64,000 bases of DNA from CAVSUZ01 sp963834715 (GTDB taxonomy: Bacteria > Pseudomonadota > Alphaproteobacteria > Acetobacterales > Acetobacteraceae), in contig CAWIDE010000035.1 in assembly GCA_963834715.1 (NCBI GenBank), positions 1-64,000 of the forward strand, given 5' to 3'. Positions 1-7,749 of this stretch are shown piece after piece. The position numbers and the translations under genes are program-made. How positions within the stretch are numbered: position 1 is the first letter of the stretch; the number at the start of each line of letters is the position of its first letter. Below the pieces are notes generated by a model that was given only the letters and a program-made list of their open reading frames with translations, had not been told where the DNA came from and searched no databases.

Positions 1-131
1 TCGCAATATTGACACCTCCGTTGGATAACGCCACCCTCCGCGCGGACACGCCAAGCCTAAGCAAGTCCTTGCGTTAGCGAGGGAAGCTATACCGCACCCC
101 TCCGCCACTTTCCGCTGGACAACGCTGCCTA

Positions 132-209
132 TGTCCTGTCAATGTCCTGTTTGGGGACACTACCACTACCCGCTTCGTTGCCACCTTTGACAGGACACCT
201 GACAGGACA
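132..209. promoter_or_regulatory. Four TGTCCTGT boxes upstream of integrase
   Basis: The octamer TGTCCTGT occurs at 132-139 and 143-150, and its reverse complement ACAGGACA at 190-197 and 202-209. Spacing within each pair is 11-12 bp, about one helical turn, and the two pairs face each other, so the whole can also fold as a hairpin. It ends directly before the ATG at 211. It may be an operator or arm-type recombinase sites; the function is inferred from layout only. Confidence 0.5.
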
Positions 210-210
210 C

Positions 211-1533
211 ATGCATGTTGTCAGCGAAGGCCCGATCAAAATCACCAAGGGGACGATTGAGGCGGCTTGGCGCCGCCGCGGTGCGAACCGGCGCCTGATT
301 ATCCGGGACCTGGAGCGGCGCGGCCTCGCGCTGATCGTCAACGCCACGGCAATGCGATGGGAGTATAGCTATCGCCCGCGGGGGATCGATCCGCACACCA
401 ACAAGAGATGGCCGAATCGGACCGTGACGCTTGGCAACCCCGCAACTGTCTCGCCCGACGATGCACGGGCTGCCGCCAACGAGCTTAAGGGACAAGTGCA
501 GACCGGCCGTGATCCGGCGCCAGCGCGGAAGGCCGCAGCCAAAGCGGAACAACAGCAACGCGCCCTGACGCTTCGCCGGCTACTCGAAGAATATGCCAGG
601 GCGCTCCCGCAGCGGCAGAAGATGCGCGGCGATGGTGAGTTGTCGGCTGCCTATGTTTCGGTCGAAGTTCGACAGGTGCAGTTGGCACTTGAGGCTATCG
701 ATGCCGAGGACAAGCCGGTCAGCGAGCTGACGGATGATGATGTGCGCGCTCTCCTGGGCAAGGGAGCGGGCCGGGGCAGCAACGCCCGGGCGCGGTTCGG
801 TGCCTTAGCCCGTTTCATGGATTGGTGCCGGGAGCAGAAATATATCCAGATCAATCCGTGCACGCAGATTTCGCGCGAACGCCGCCCTCGGGCGCCGAGA
901 GCGCGGCAGGGCTACCTGACCATCGACAAACTGGCCGTGCTTTGGCGCGCTGCGTCCGTTCTCCGAGAACCTGTATGGCGGGCTATCTCCCAATTCCTGA
1001 TTGCGGAACCATGCCGGCGGGGCGAGGCCACCAGTCTCGATTGGGCGCACCTGGATCTGGCTGCGGCCGAATGGCACCAACCGGGGCGGCTTACCAAGAA
1101 TGGCGACCCGCACCGGTTGTATCTGCATCCTCTGGCGGTCGATATCCTGATCAAGCGGCATGAGGCCGCCGGCAAACCGCGTAGTGGACTGGTATTTCCT
1201 GGACCGCAGGGCCGGGGCCAAATCCTCAACTGGGGGGACCTTAAGGCCATGCTGATCGAGGCTTCTGGCCTGACCGGCTGGCGCTGGCACGATTTCCGGC
1301 GAAGCTTCGCAACTGCGCTGGGCGAAGCAGGTATTCCCGAGGCAGTAGCCGACGCGGTCTTGAACCATCGACAATCCGTAACCCGCGGGGGCGTGCTGGG
1401 CGTCTATCAGCGCGCATCGCGCTGGCCGGAGCAAGTGAAGGCCGTGCAGCTATGGGGGCGAATGCTTTCGGCTGCAATCGAGGGGCGCGAGGCCGGGGCG
1501 GAGGTCGTGTCGTTGCAGGCGAGGGCGGAATGA
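211..1533 (+). CDS. Tyrosine recombinase / integrase (P4-like)
   Basis: Site-specific tyrosine recombinase of 440 residues, likely to integrate and excise the element that starts here. The N-terminal third resembles the arm-binding domain of P4-type integrases. The C-terminal catalytic domain shows the first Arg in EPCRRGEA, the HDFRRSF box (HxxR), a later His in LNHRQS and the tyrosine in GVYQRAS. An open frame extends upstream to 142, but that part would be translated through the TGTCCTGT repeats, so the ATG at 211 is preferred. Its stop overlaps the next start by 4 bp (ATGA). The element it mobilises probably includes the primase and helicase genes downstream. No attachment site was recognised. 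Confidence 0.85.
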   Translation: MHVVSEGPIKITKGTIEAAWRRRGANRRLIIRDLERRGLALIVNATAMRWEYSYRPRGIDPHTNKRWPNRTVTLGNPATVSPDDARAAANELKGQVQTGRDPAPARKAAAKAEQQQRALTLRRLLEEYARALPQRQKMRGDGELSAAYVSVEVRQVQLALEAIDAEDKPVSELTDDDVRALLGKGAGRGSNARARFGALARFMDWCREQKYIQINPCTQISRERRPRAPRARQGYLTIDKLAVLWRAASVLREPVWRAISQFLIAEPCRRGEATSLDWAHLDLAAAEWHQPGRLTKNGDPHRLYLHPLAVDILIKRHEAAGKPRSGLVFPGPQGRGQILNWGDLKAMLIEASGLTGWRWHDFRRSFATALGEAGIPEAVADAVLNHRQSVTRGGVLGVYQRASRWPEQVKAVQLWGRMLSAAIEGREAGAEVVSLQARAE

Positions 1534-2237
1534 GCGGTCAACTGCTATACCTCACCGTGGTCGAATCGATGCTAGAGGCATCGCTATCCCGCCCCCAGGC
1601 TGCTTTTTCCTCTGAAGACCAGGACCGGATTGTGGAGGCGCAAAAAGCAGCGCCTCGGTGGGGCGGCCGTCTGCTTCGGGCTGGCTTTCCTGTTCCCGCT
1701 AAACTTAGACCGCTGGTCGCGGTGTTGGTCCCGCTCATGGGGTCGGAAACCCGAGCACGGAGGGCAGCCATCGCACTCCAGCAAGCGGCAGGCAGTGCGC
1801 TCAGTCACGTCGAACGGCGCCAGCGGTTCGGAGTAAAGGTTCATAGTTCTGCGCTTCCGGAATGCGTGCTGGCAGATGCATTGATTTTCGCCCTCAGGGA
1901 GCTGCTCACCGGACCGCGGCAGTCATCCAAACCGCTGCCCTATGTGCGACCGCACGGGTGCACGACGCGCGTGACGGCAGAAACCAAGGTGCTCAGTGTC
2001 GCTTTCGGGGTGTTCGGCCCGCATCTCGGATTGCGAGGCAAAAAAGCGAAGCAGATCGGCTCGCCTGGGTGGTTCGCGTCCCGCCTCCTGACTTATCGGA
2101 AGGCGCAGACGGCACGCAAAAGAGCCGTGGCCTGGGTCGCAAGCTCGTCAGGACCGCCTCCGGGCTACTGGCGGGTAACTAAACGGCTGGTTGATGATTC
2201 GGAACGAAAATTTGAAGTCCGCAACTGCGTTTTTTAG
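1530..2237 (+). CDS. Hypothetical protein coupled to integrase
   Basis: Protein of 235 residues beginning MSGQLLYLTVVE. The start at 1530 overlaps the integrase stop as ATGA, which suggests translational coupling. No family was recognised. The sequence is basic toward the C-terminus and has one moderately hydrophobic stretch (LRPLVAVLVPLMG, around residue 65) but no clear membrane segment. Its position next to the integrase suggests a role in the life cycle of the element, such as directionality or regulation, but this is only inference. Confidence 0.55.
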   Translation: MSGQLLYLTVVESMLEASLSRPQAAFSSEDQDRIVEAQKAAPRWGGRLLRAGFPVPAKLRPLVAVLVPLMGSETRARRAAIALQQAAGSALSHVERRQRFGVKVHSSALPECVLADALIFALRELLTGPRQSSKPLPYVRPHGCTTRVTAETKVLSVAFGVFGPHLGLRGKKAKQIGSPGWFASRLLTYRKAQTARKRAVAWVASSSGPPPGYWRVTKRLVDDSERKFEVRNCVF

Positions 2238-2324
2238 AAAAACCAAGTCCCGTCCAACGTAGCCCTTTTAGCAAGCTCAGTCCTCGTTAAGTTTCGCAGC
2301 GTGACGCTACGGAGCTAGTTACGG

Positions 2325-2621
2325 ATGTCTGAGTTTTCCATTGAGGATCTGCCGGACTACCTAAAAGCTGTCCTGGCAGGTGCACCGGCTAACGTTAACC
2401 GCCGGATTGGCGCGGGGTTGGTTACGCAACACCTGTTCCCGGTGAGTCATCGGACGTTGGAAAGTTGGCCGCTGCCCATCCGACACATCAATGGGCAGGC
2501 TGTCATGCCGACTGTTGCGCTATTCGTCGTCGCCTACGCAAAGCTCTCGGCAGCGCCGTTGATCATGGGCGGACGCCGCCGCGGCGAGCAATCCAGCGCA
2601 TGTCCTACCGGCAGATCGTAA
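2325..2621 (+). CDS. Small possible HTH/AlpA-like regulator
   Basis: Protein of 98 residues. The segment VTQHLFPVSHRTLESWPLP followed by an NGQAV turn looks like the winged helix-turn-helix of small AlpA/excisionase-type proteins of mobile elements, which read a 'sensor helix, turn, recognition helix, wing' pattern. The last ~20 residues overlap the next gene in another frame. It stands between the integrase and replication genes, where such regulators are usual. Assignment rests on pattern only. Confidence 0.5.
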   Translation: MSEFSIEDLPDYLKAVLAGAPANVNRRIGAGLVTQHLFPVSHRTLESWPLPIRHINGQAVMPTVALFVVAYAKLSAAPLIMGGRRRGEQSSACPTGRS

Positions 2622-3097
2622 ACAGCCGCCTCGATGAGCCAGAGCTGCGCGCCTATGCCCGGCACCGCGGACTTAAGCCCGGATGGGTCTGGCACCGGCT
2701 GCAGGAGCAACGGCTTGACGTACCGCAAAGGCGGGATGGCGACGGCTGTCAGCCGCCGGTCATTGAGAAGGTGGCCGAGGTCCTCTCCCACGAAGCCGCG
2801 ACGACAAACGGCGAGGAGGTGCCCCATGGGGCAGTTGCCAGGATCAGCGCCCAACAATGGATGATAGCTGAGATCGCCAGAACCGGCGAGATGCCATCTG
2901 ATCATGCGGCTATCGCCGCGGGATTCTCCCGTGCCGCAGTTCACCGTGCTCGCAGGGCGTTTCGTTGCAACGAATCAGCAAGCGGGCACGCCGTATCCCG
3001 CCTCTACGCGCTGTGCCGCCCGGATGAAGAACTGGATCAGGAAGAGCGGTTCAAGGCTGCCACGCGCGGCGTCGTGGGGTTGGAGGCGGCCGAATGA
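2600..3097 (+). CDS. Hypothetical protein of the replication module
   Basis: Protein of 165 residues starting at ATG 2600 (MSYRQIVNSRL), overlapping the preceding gene by 22 bp and the following primase-like gene by 4 bp (ATGA). It is mainly helical in character, with a segment near the C-terminus (DHAAIAAGFSRAAVHRARRAF) that looks like a helix-turn-helix. A DNA-binding role in replication or its control is possible but not established. No family was recognised. Confidence 0.5.
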   Translation: MSYRQIVNSRLDEPELRAYARHRGLKPGWVWHRLQEQRLDVPQRRDGDGCQPPVIEKVAEVLSHEAATTNGEEVPHGAVARISAQQWMIAEIARTGEMPSDHAAIAAGFSRAAVHRARRAFRCNESASGHAVSRLYALCRPDEELDQEERFKAATRGVVGLEAAE

Positions 3098-4302
3098 GCG
3101 GGGCGGGAGTACATCTGCACATCGCCTGGTTCCCCGCCGCCAAGATGGACGGGCCGGCCATCGGCGATCCCGAACGCATCTCCTGGCACGACTTCTGCGG
3201 CGTGGTGAGCGGGCGTCGCCGCGAGGAGGACGAAAAAGACGGCCCAAACTTCGTCCCCGCCAAATTCAAGCTCTGGGACGATGGCAAGCATGTCCGCCGG
3301 CTCGGCCGCAACGTCATCGCCCGCACCGCAGTGGCGCTCGATTGCGAGGTTAACAAGCAGACGGGCGAAGCCCCGCCGGCTTTCGCCGATGCCACCGCAC
3401 TGATCGAGCGGCAGGGATGGGCGGGCATCATCTATACCAGCCACAACCATACCAAAGAGGCAACGAGATACCGGATCGTGTTGCCGCTGTCGGAGGAGAT
3501 CGATCCCGAGCTGCCGGCGGTGGAGATGGTGGCGGATCGTCTCGGCCTTGGCGGCGTGCTCGACATGAGCAAACGGGGCGCCGCTTCGCTGTTCTATCTG
3601 CCCTCCTGTCCGCCCGGACGGCTCGATCAGCATGCGGCCGTGGTAATCGATGGGCTCGCCCTCGATGCCGCGTGGATCAGGGAGGTCGCTGGCACGCTCC
3701 TGGCCCAGCGCCAAGCCGAGCAGGACCGGATTGCGACCGCAGCACGCGTAGAGGCAGAGGCCCGTCGGCAAGCGAAAATCGCGGCCGGGTTCGATCCCGA
3801 CGATAGCCTGATCGAGAAAATCCGCGCCCATCTCGATCTAGAACACATCCTACTCTCGCATGGCTACGATAAACGCGGCACTAAGTATCGCCACCCCAAC
3901 TCGACCTCTGGCAGCTTCGGGGCCGACATAAAACTCATAGGCGGCATCGAGCGATTATACAGTCACAATGGCACCGATCCCCTACATCGCGACAATCTAC
4001 CGCAATGGTGCGGCGGCGTTACTGCTATCGACGCTTTCGATGTGCTGGCAATCCTCGATTACAACGAAAACCGTAAGGCGGCGCTGACAGATCTCGCCCA
4101 GCGGTTTGGTATCAGCAAGCGGGCTGAAAGCAAAACCGTGGCTCGCCTGATCCACCGAATGCGGGAGGCCGGCGCCTGCCAGGAGGCTATCGAGGCCGCT
4201 GCCTTCGCCGAGGGCGCACGCCAGGGGCTCTCGCGGACGGAAGTCATCAGTGTCGCCCGATACGTGGTTTCGACGATCATCGAGCGGGAGGCCACAATAT
4301 GA
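3094..4302 (+). CDS. AEP-like primase / replication protein
   Basis: Protein of 402 residues resembling the archaeo-eukaryotic-type primase domains of plasmids and phage satellites. The motif VALDCE (about residues 90-95) fits the acidic catalytic motif, and SHNHTKEATRYRIVLPLSEE (about 115-135) fits the conserved His/Arg strand of these enzymes. A charged helix follows (about 205-235), then a C-terminal region of unknown fold that includes NGTDPLHRDNLPQWCGG, reminiscent of zinc/CHC2-like or PriCT-type modules. It is coupled to both neighbours by ATGA overlaps, the downstream one being the RepA-type helicase, a typical primase-helicase pair. The exact family was not confirmed. Confidence 0.65.
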   Translation: MSGAGVHLHIAWFPAAKMDGPAIGDPERISWHDFCGVVSGRRREEDEKDGPNFVPAKFKLWDDGKHVRRLGRNVIARTAVALDCEVNKQTGEAPPAFADATALIERQGWAGIIYTSHNHTKEATRYRIVLPLSEEIDPELPAVEMVADRLGLGGVLDMSKRGAASLFYLPSCPPGRLDQHAAVVIDGLALDAAWIREVAGTLLAQRQAEQDRIATAARVEAEARRQAKIAAGFDPDDSLIEKIRAHLDLEHILLSHGYDKRGTKYRHPNSTSGSFGADIKLIGGIERLYSHNGTDPLHRDNLPQWCGGVTAIDAFDVLAILDYNENRKAALTDLAQRFGISKRAESKTVARLIHRMREAGACQEAIEAAAFAEGARQGLSRTEVISVARYVVSTIIEREATI

Positions 4303-6392
4303 CGAGCTTCCCCCATGTTCCGCCCAGGGCGAACGGCGCGATGAACGGGCGCAGCCTCGCCGCCAGTCTGGCACGCGGAAAGCTAAGCGGCCTGCCCGCT
4401 TGGACCAGGCCGAAGCTGACCGAACTCAACGGCAAGGAAGCCGCGGCAGTCCGCGCCAGGGCGGACGCCCAGGGGGACGGGCAAAAGCAGCTCTGGAGCA
4501 AACCGCGGCTGGTCGAACTTCACGGTGCGGAGGCCGCGAGAATACGGGCCGAGGCCGCGCGCACTAACGGGCAGGTCGTGCCCCGGACCGCCAGACCGCC
4601 GGTGACGAAACTCGGAGAGCCGGTGTCTGTGACGAAAGTCGGCCGGCCGACAGCCGGCGACCTGGCGATGACACATGCAGAGCGCCAGAAGCGCTATCGC
4701 GCTCGCCAGCCCCAGAGTGACGAAACTGCCCAGAGTGACGAAACTGCCCAGAGTGACGAAACTGCCGTCGACGCGGCGCGAGCGAATGGCCAGGGTCGAT
4801 GCGCGGCTCCCGACCCAGAGTTTCGTCACGCGGCTTCAGCAGCTCCCGACCCAGAGTTTCGTCACGCGACTTCAGCAGCTTCCGACCCAGAGTTTCGTCA
4901 CGCGGCTTCAGCAGCTCCCGACCCAGAGTTTCGTCACGCGGCTTCAGCAGCTTCCGACCCAGAGTTTCGTCACGCGGCTTCGGGTGGTGGCTCCGGCAAC
5001 GGTGTTACCTATAACAGCGCCGACCGTGGCGTTACCGGTAACGGCGCCCGCGTCGCCGCGCCGAATGGCCCAAGTGGCGCGGTTCATGACGCGTCAGGCG
5101 TCGCCGTGGAGCAATCACAGGGCAATGGGCAAGACAGCGGCTTCCCCCATGTTCCGCCCAAACAGGAACGCCAGAGCAAGCCAAACGGCGCAGCGCCGGC
5201 CACAGCTCCATACGACCTACAGTCACCCCCGCTCTGGATCGATGACGATGAATGGACCGAGGCAGATATTCCACAGCGGCCGTGGGTGGTGCCGGGCTAT
5301 CTACTGAGAGGCGCCGTGACCCTGGTGTGCGGCCCGCCGTCAGCGCTGAAATCCAGCCTCATGCTGGGGTGGGCGTGCAGCATTGGCCTGGAGCGGGAGT
5401 ACGGCCGCTTCCATCCGGCCTGCGGCGGCCCTGTCATCGACTACAACGTCGAAGACGACCGGATCGAACAGCGCCGCAGGCTGTCCGCCGTATTGCGCCA
5501 GTTCGGCGCCACCCCGCGGGAGGTAAAAGGCAAGGTAATTCGCATTGGCCCCACCGGCGTCGGCACCTTGCTCGTCCGCACCGAGACCGGCCTGATCGTC
5601 AATACCGCCGCGATGAATCAGATCGAGGAACTGATCCAGCTACGCAAACCATCAACCCTCATCGTTGACCCGTTCTCCGAACTCCACACGGCCGAGGAGA
5701 ACGACAATACCGCGATCAGGGCGGTACTGGCCGCGTTTCGTGCCCTGGCCGTGAAGTATGACATCGCCGTCGCCGTCTTGCACCACACCCGCAAAGGCGC
5801 GCTCACCCCGGGCGACCTCGACATCTTCCGCGGAGCGTCCTCTGCAGGCGGCGCTATCCGCGTCGGGTTCACCCTGCTCCCCATGTCAGAAGACGACGCT
5901 AAAGCCCTCGGCCTGCCTACCGAACGGAAGTCCCGCAGCCATTACGTCCGCCTGGACGACGCCAAGCAGAACTATGCGCCCCTTCGTGACGCCGACTGGT
6001 TCGAGAAGGTGCCCTACCTCCTGGATAACGGCGAGTTCGTCCCCGCCGCCGTGCCGTGGCAGCCACCGGAAGCCAAGACCGCTACCCAAACCGACCTCGC
6101 CGCCCTGGCAACCGCCATCGAACGCGGGTCCCCCATCGGCGAGCCCTGGAGCCCAAAGCTCTCAAAGGATCAGCGCTCCGTCCGCTCTCTCTTGGAGCAG
6201 CACGGCTTCACCGGCATCGACGCCCAGAAGCCCGCACTCGCGCGGCTCATGAATGAATGCGGCGTCGAAACCGGCAAATACTTGCGCAAAGCAGACCGGC
6301 ACTTGGCCAGCGGTCTCCACATCAACCTCAAGCCCGACGCCGATTGGCAGCCAGATGCCCAGTCATCCCCGCAAGATCCCCCGCAGCGATGA
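4299..6392 (+). CDS. RepA/DnaB-type replicative helicase with repeat-rich N-terminus
   Basis: Protein of 697 residues. The C-terminal half is a RecA-fold ATPase of the hexameric RepA helicase family (AAA_25 type): Walker A GPPSALKSS near residue 345 and Walker B TLIVDPFSE near residue 455, followed by VLHHTRKG. It probably unwinds the element's origin for the upstream primase-like protein. The first ~300 residues are low-complexity and carry in-frame repeats: SDETAQ three times and a 12-residue DPEFRHAASAA unit five times. At DNA level these share an 11-bp core (see repeat entries). The phrase FPHVPP is encoded by an identical 21-bp sequence at 4306-4326 and 5140-5160. Confidence 0.75.
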   Translation: MTSFPHVPPRANGAMNGRSLAASLARGKLSGLPAWTRPKLTELNGKEAAAVRARADAQGDGQKQLWSKPRLVELHGAEAARIRAEAARTNGQVVPRTARPPVTKLGEPVSVTKVGRPTAGDLAMTHAERQKRYRARQPQSDETAQSDETAQSDETAVDAARANGQGRCAAPDPEFRHAASAAPDPEFRHATSAASDPEFRHAASAAPDPEFRHAASAASDPEFRHAASGGGSGNGVTYNSADRGVTGNGARVAAPNGPSGAVHDASGVAVEQSQGNGQDSGFPHVPPKQERQSKPNGAAPATAPYDLQSPPLWIDDDEWTEADIPQRPWVVPGYLLRGAVTLVCGPPSALKSSLMLGWACSIGLEREYGRFHPACGGPVIDYNVEDDRIEQRRRLSAVLRQFGATPREVKGKVIRIGPTGVGTLLVRTETGLIVNTAAMNQIEELIQLRKPSTLIVDPFSELHTAEENDNTAIRAVLAAFRALAVKYDIAVAVLHHTRKGALTPGDLDIFRGASSAGGAIRVGFTLLPMSEDDAKALGLPTERKSRSHYVRLDDAKQNYAPLRDADWFEKVPYLLDNGEFVPAAVPWQPPEAKTATQTDLAALATAIERGSPIGEPWSPKLSKDQRSVRSLLEQHGFTGIDAQKPALARLMNECGVETGKYLRKADRHLASGLHINLKPDADWQPDAQSSPQDPPQR
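4713..4766 (+). repeat. 18-bp tandem repeat x3 (iteron-like, in helicase gene)
   Basis: Three exact copies of CAGAGTGACGAAACTGCC at 4713-4730, 4731-4748 and 4749-4766. Each contains the core GTGACGAAACT. Another core copy lies at 4602-4612, and a one-mismatch copy at 4629-4639. The repeats encode SDETAQ in frame. The arrangement looks like iterons embedded in a replication gene. Confidence 0.75.
4811..4981 (-). repeat. 36-bp tandem repeat x5 carrying the same core inverted
   Basis: Five units starting at 4811, 4847, 4883, 4919 and 4955, the last incomplete. Each contains AGTTTCGTCAC, the exact reverse complement of the core GTGACGAAACT in the upstream 18-bp repeats (core copies at 4819, 4855, 4891, 4927 and 4963). 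In frame they encode DPEFRHAASAA. The same DNA word therefore appears on both strands and encodes different peptides. Confidence 0.75.
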
Positions 6393-6536
6393 TGCGGGGA
6401 TCACAACCCAGACGCGAACAACCCAAAATCGTTTCAGGCCGCGGCGGTGATCGATCCCCCCCAACAGATGATTCCCGCCGCGGGCAACTAGCGGTTGCCC
6501 TGCGGCTCCGGATCACCGTTCCAGTTGGGGAACGCA

Positions 6537-6580
6537 ATCCCCGCAAGATCCCCGCAAGATCCCCGCAAGATCTCCGCACG
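6537..6580 (+). repeat. 11-bp tandem repeat ATCCCCGCAAG
   Basis: Three exact adjacent copies of ATCCCCGCAAG start at 6537, 6548 and 6559, with a decayed fourth. A further copy lies at 6365-6375 in the end of the helicase gene, next to the inverted TGCGGGGAT around the stop codon. The 11-bp period puts every copy on the same helix face, as in iterons or protein-binding arrays. Confidence 0.65.
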
Positions 6581-6703
6581 CGGAAACGATCCGCCTCCCG
6601 CGCATTGTGATGACTATCCTGTATCCCCCTCCCAGAACTTTGCGACATTGCCCGCGCGCGCCTCGGCGCCCATGTCAGGTATCGTAATGGTGGATTTGCG
6701 GTT

Positions 6704-6796
6704 GTGCCCTCCCCTGACTTAGACACGAACCACCGGATTGGCGGGTTCAAGCGCGGCAATCCGCGCGGCAATCCAACCGCTAACGCAGGGGCTTAG
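6704..6796 (+). pseudogene. 30-codon stub of terminase-small-subunit-like gene
   Basis: GTG-initiated 30-residue frame beginning MPSPDLDTNHRIGG and ending after RGNPTANAGA. Its first ~20 codons and upstream ~45 bp match, in opposite orientation, the start of the TerS-like gene at 29023. After RGNP the sequence diverges and soon stops. It is therefore a 5' remnant of a second copy of that gene, placed just after the replication module. Confidence 0.7.
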
Positions 6797-6891
6797 GGCC
6801 GGCCCGTGGGCTAGGGGTGGCCGTCAGGCCGGGGCGGCCCCTAGTCCCGTGTCCCGGAGGGACCGGGACGGGCCTTAGCCCTGCTTCGCGA
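6786..6891. other. GC-rich nested palindromic block
   Basis: About 105 bp made of nested complementary segments: GGGCTAGGGGTGGCC pairs with GGCCCCTAGTCCC, CAGGGGCTTAGGGCC pairs loosely with GGCCTTAGCCCTG, and a small hairpin is built on TCCCGGAGGGA. It could be a strong terminator, a structured RNA or an origin structure. No coding frame was recognised. Confidence 0.45.
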
Positions 6892-6909
6892 GGCAATTGG
6901 AGGGACGAC

Positions 6910-7091
6910 ACCCGCGCCCCACCCGCGCTTGCACCCGCACGCCGCTGAGGGCCTACCCGCGGTTCTACCTATTTTCCTTAGGATTCCCGGAGAAGCGCGG
7001 GTAAAAAGCTGAGGCTTTTCAACGGCTTAATCATTCCGCCCCGCGCTTCTATTTTGCCAAAGCGCGGGTGCCGACCCGCGCCCCACCCGCG
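6910..7091. repeat. ACCCGCG motif cluster (candidate origin repeats)
   Basis: ACCCGCG or its reverse complement occurs at 6910, 6921, 6955, 6996, 7063, 7074 and 7085, with a near copy at 6933. The longer form ACCCGCGCTT is at 6921-6930 and, inverted, at 6993-7002 and 7060-7069. The stretch is intergenic and contains an A/T-richer segment (6961-7060). With the upstream repeats it is a plausible replication-origin region of the element. Confidence 0.5.
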
Positions 7092-7109
7092 GTTTACCCC
7101 GCGCTTGAC

Positions 7110-7737
7110 ACGACCTATCACATACCCTCCTACCGGCGCTGGCTCGATGCGAGGGGGCACCTTGCCGCTTATCAGTTCGAGCGGCGAATTCCTTCAACAT
7201 CTGCAGGCAAAGCAGGGGCGCCGCCGCTGGATACTCAAATGCCCGGACCATGCGTTTGGCCTTGCCGATCTCCGGGTGGTGTTTCCCGATGCACGAATCA
7301 TATTCGTTCACCGGGATCCCCTGCAGGTGCTCGCCTCAGTGGTGAAGCTGACCGAGGTGCTCCGCCGGCCTTTTTCTCATCGGGTGGACCCGCGGGAGAT
7401 CGGGCGGCAGGACAGCGCCCAGTGGCTCGACGGCAGCAACCGCATGATACAGGCCTGCACTGACTGCCCTTTCATTCACCCCATCTGCCAGGTTCATTTC
7501 ACGGCCCTCGTCGCCCATCCTTTGCGCACGATAGCCGCGGTCTATAAGCACTTCGGGTTGGAGATGGACGACGCTGCCGCCCAGCGAATCGCCATTGCCG
7601 TGGCCAGGCAATCCAACGGGGGCTATCGCTCTCGCCCCGCTCGGCTCGCGGATTACGGTATCGACACCGCTGTCGTGCGAGAACGATTCCGCCACTACAT
7701 CCGGTTCTTCGGTATTGAAACCCGCGATCCGATGTAA
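7110..7737 (+). pseudogene. Sulfotransferase-family fragment, 5'-truncated and frameshifted
   Basis: The 3' part encodes the C-terminal half of a sulfotransferase-like protein: LKCPDHAFGLADLRVVFPDA followed by IIFVHRDPLQVLASV is the PAPS-binding '3'-phosphate' segment of this family. The immediately preceding homologous stretch (YHIPSYRRWLDARG, AAYQFERR) is in another frame, so a frameshift lies near 7180. The N-terminal P-loop region is absent: the sequence changes to the ACCCGCG repeat cluster around 7100. It is a non-functional remnant at the edge of the replication element. Confidence 0.7.
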
Positions 7738-7749
7738 GGCCGCAGGAGA

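Noticed and set aside
4811..4981. CRISPR-like array with 36-bp period
   Set aside because: Units are adjacent with no unique spacers, all in frame within a coding region, and no cas genes are present.
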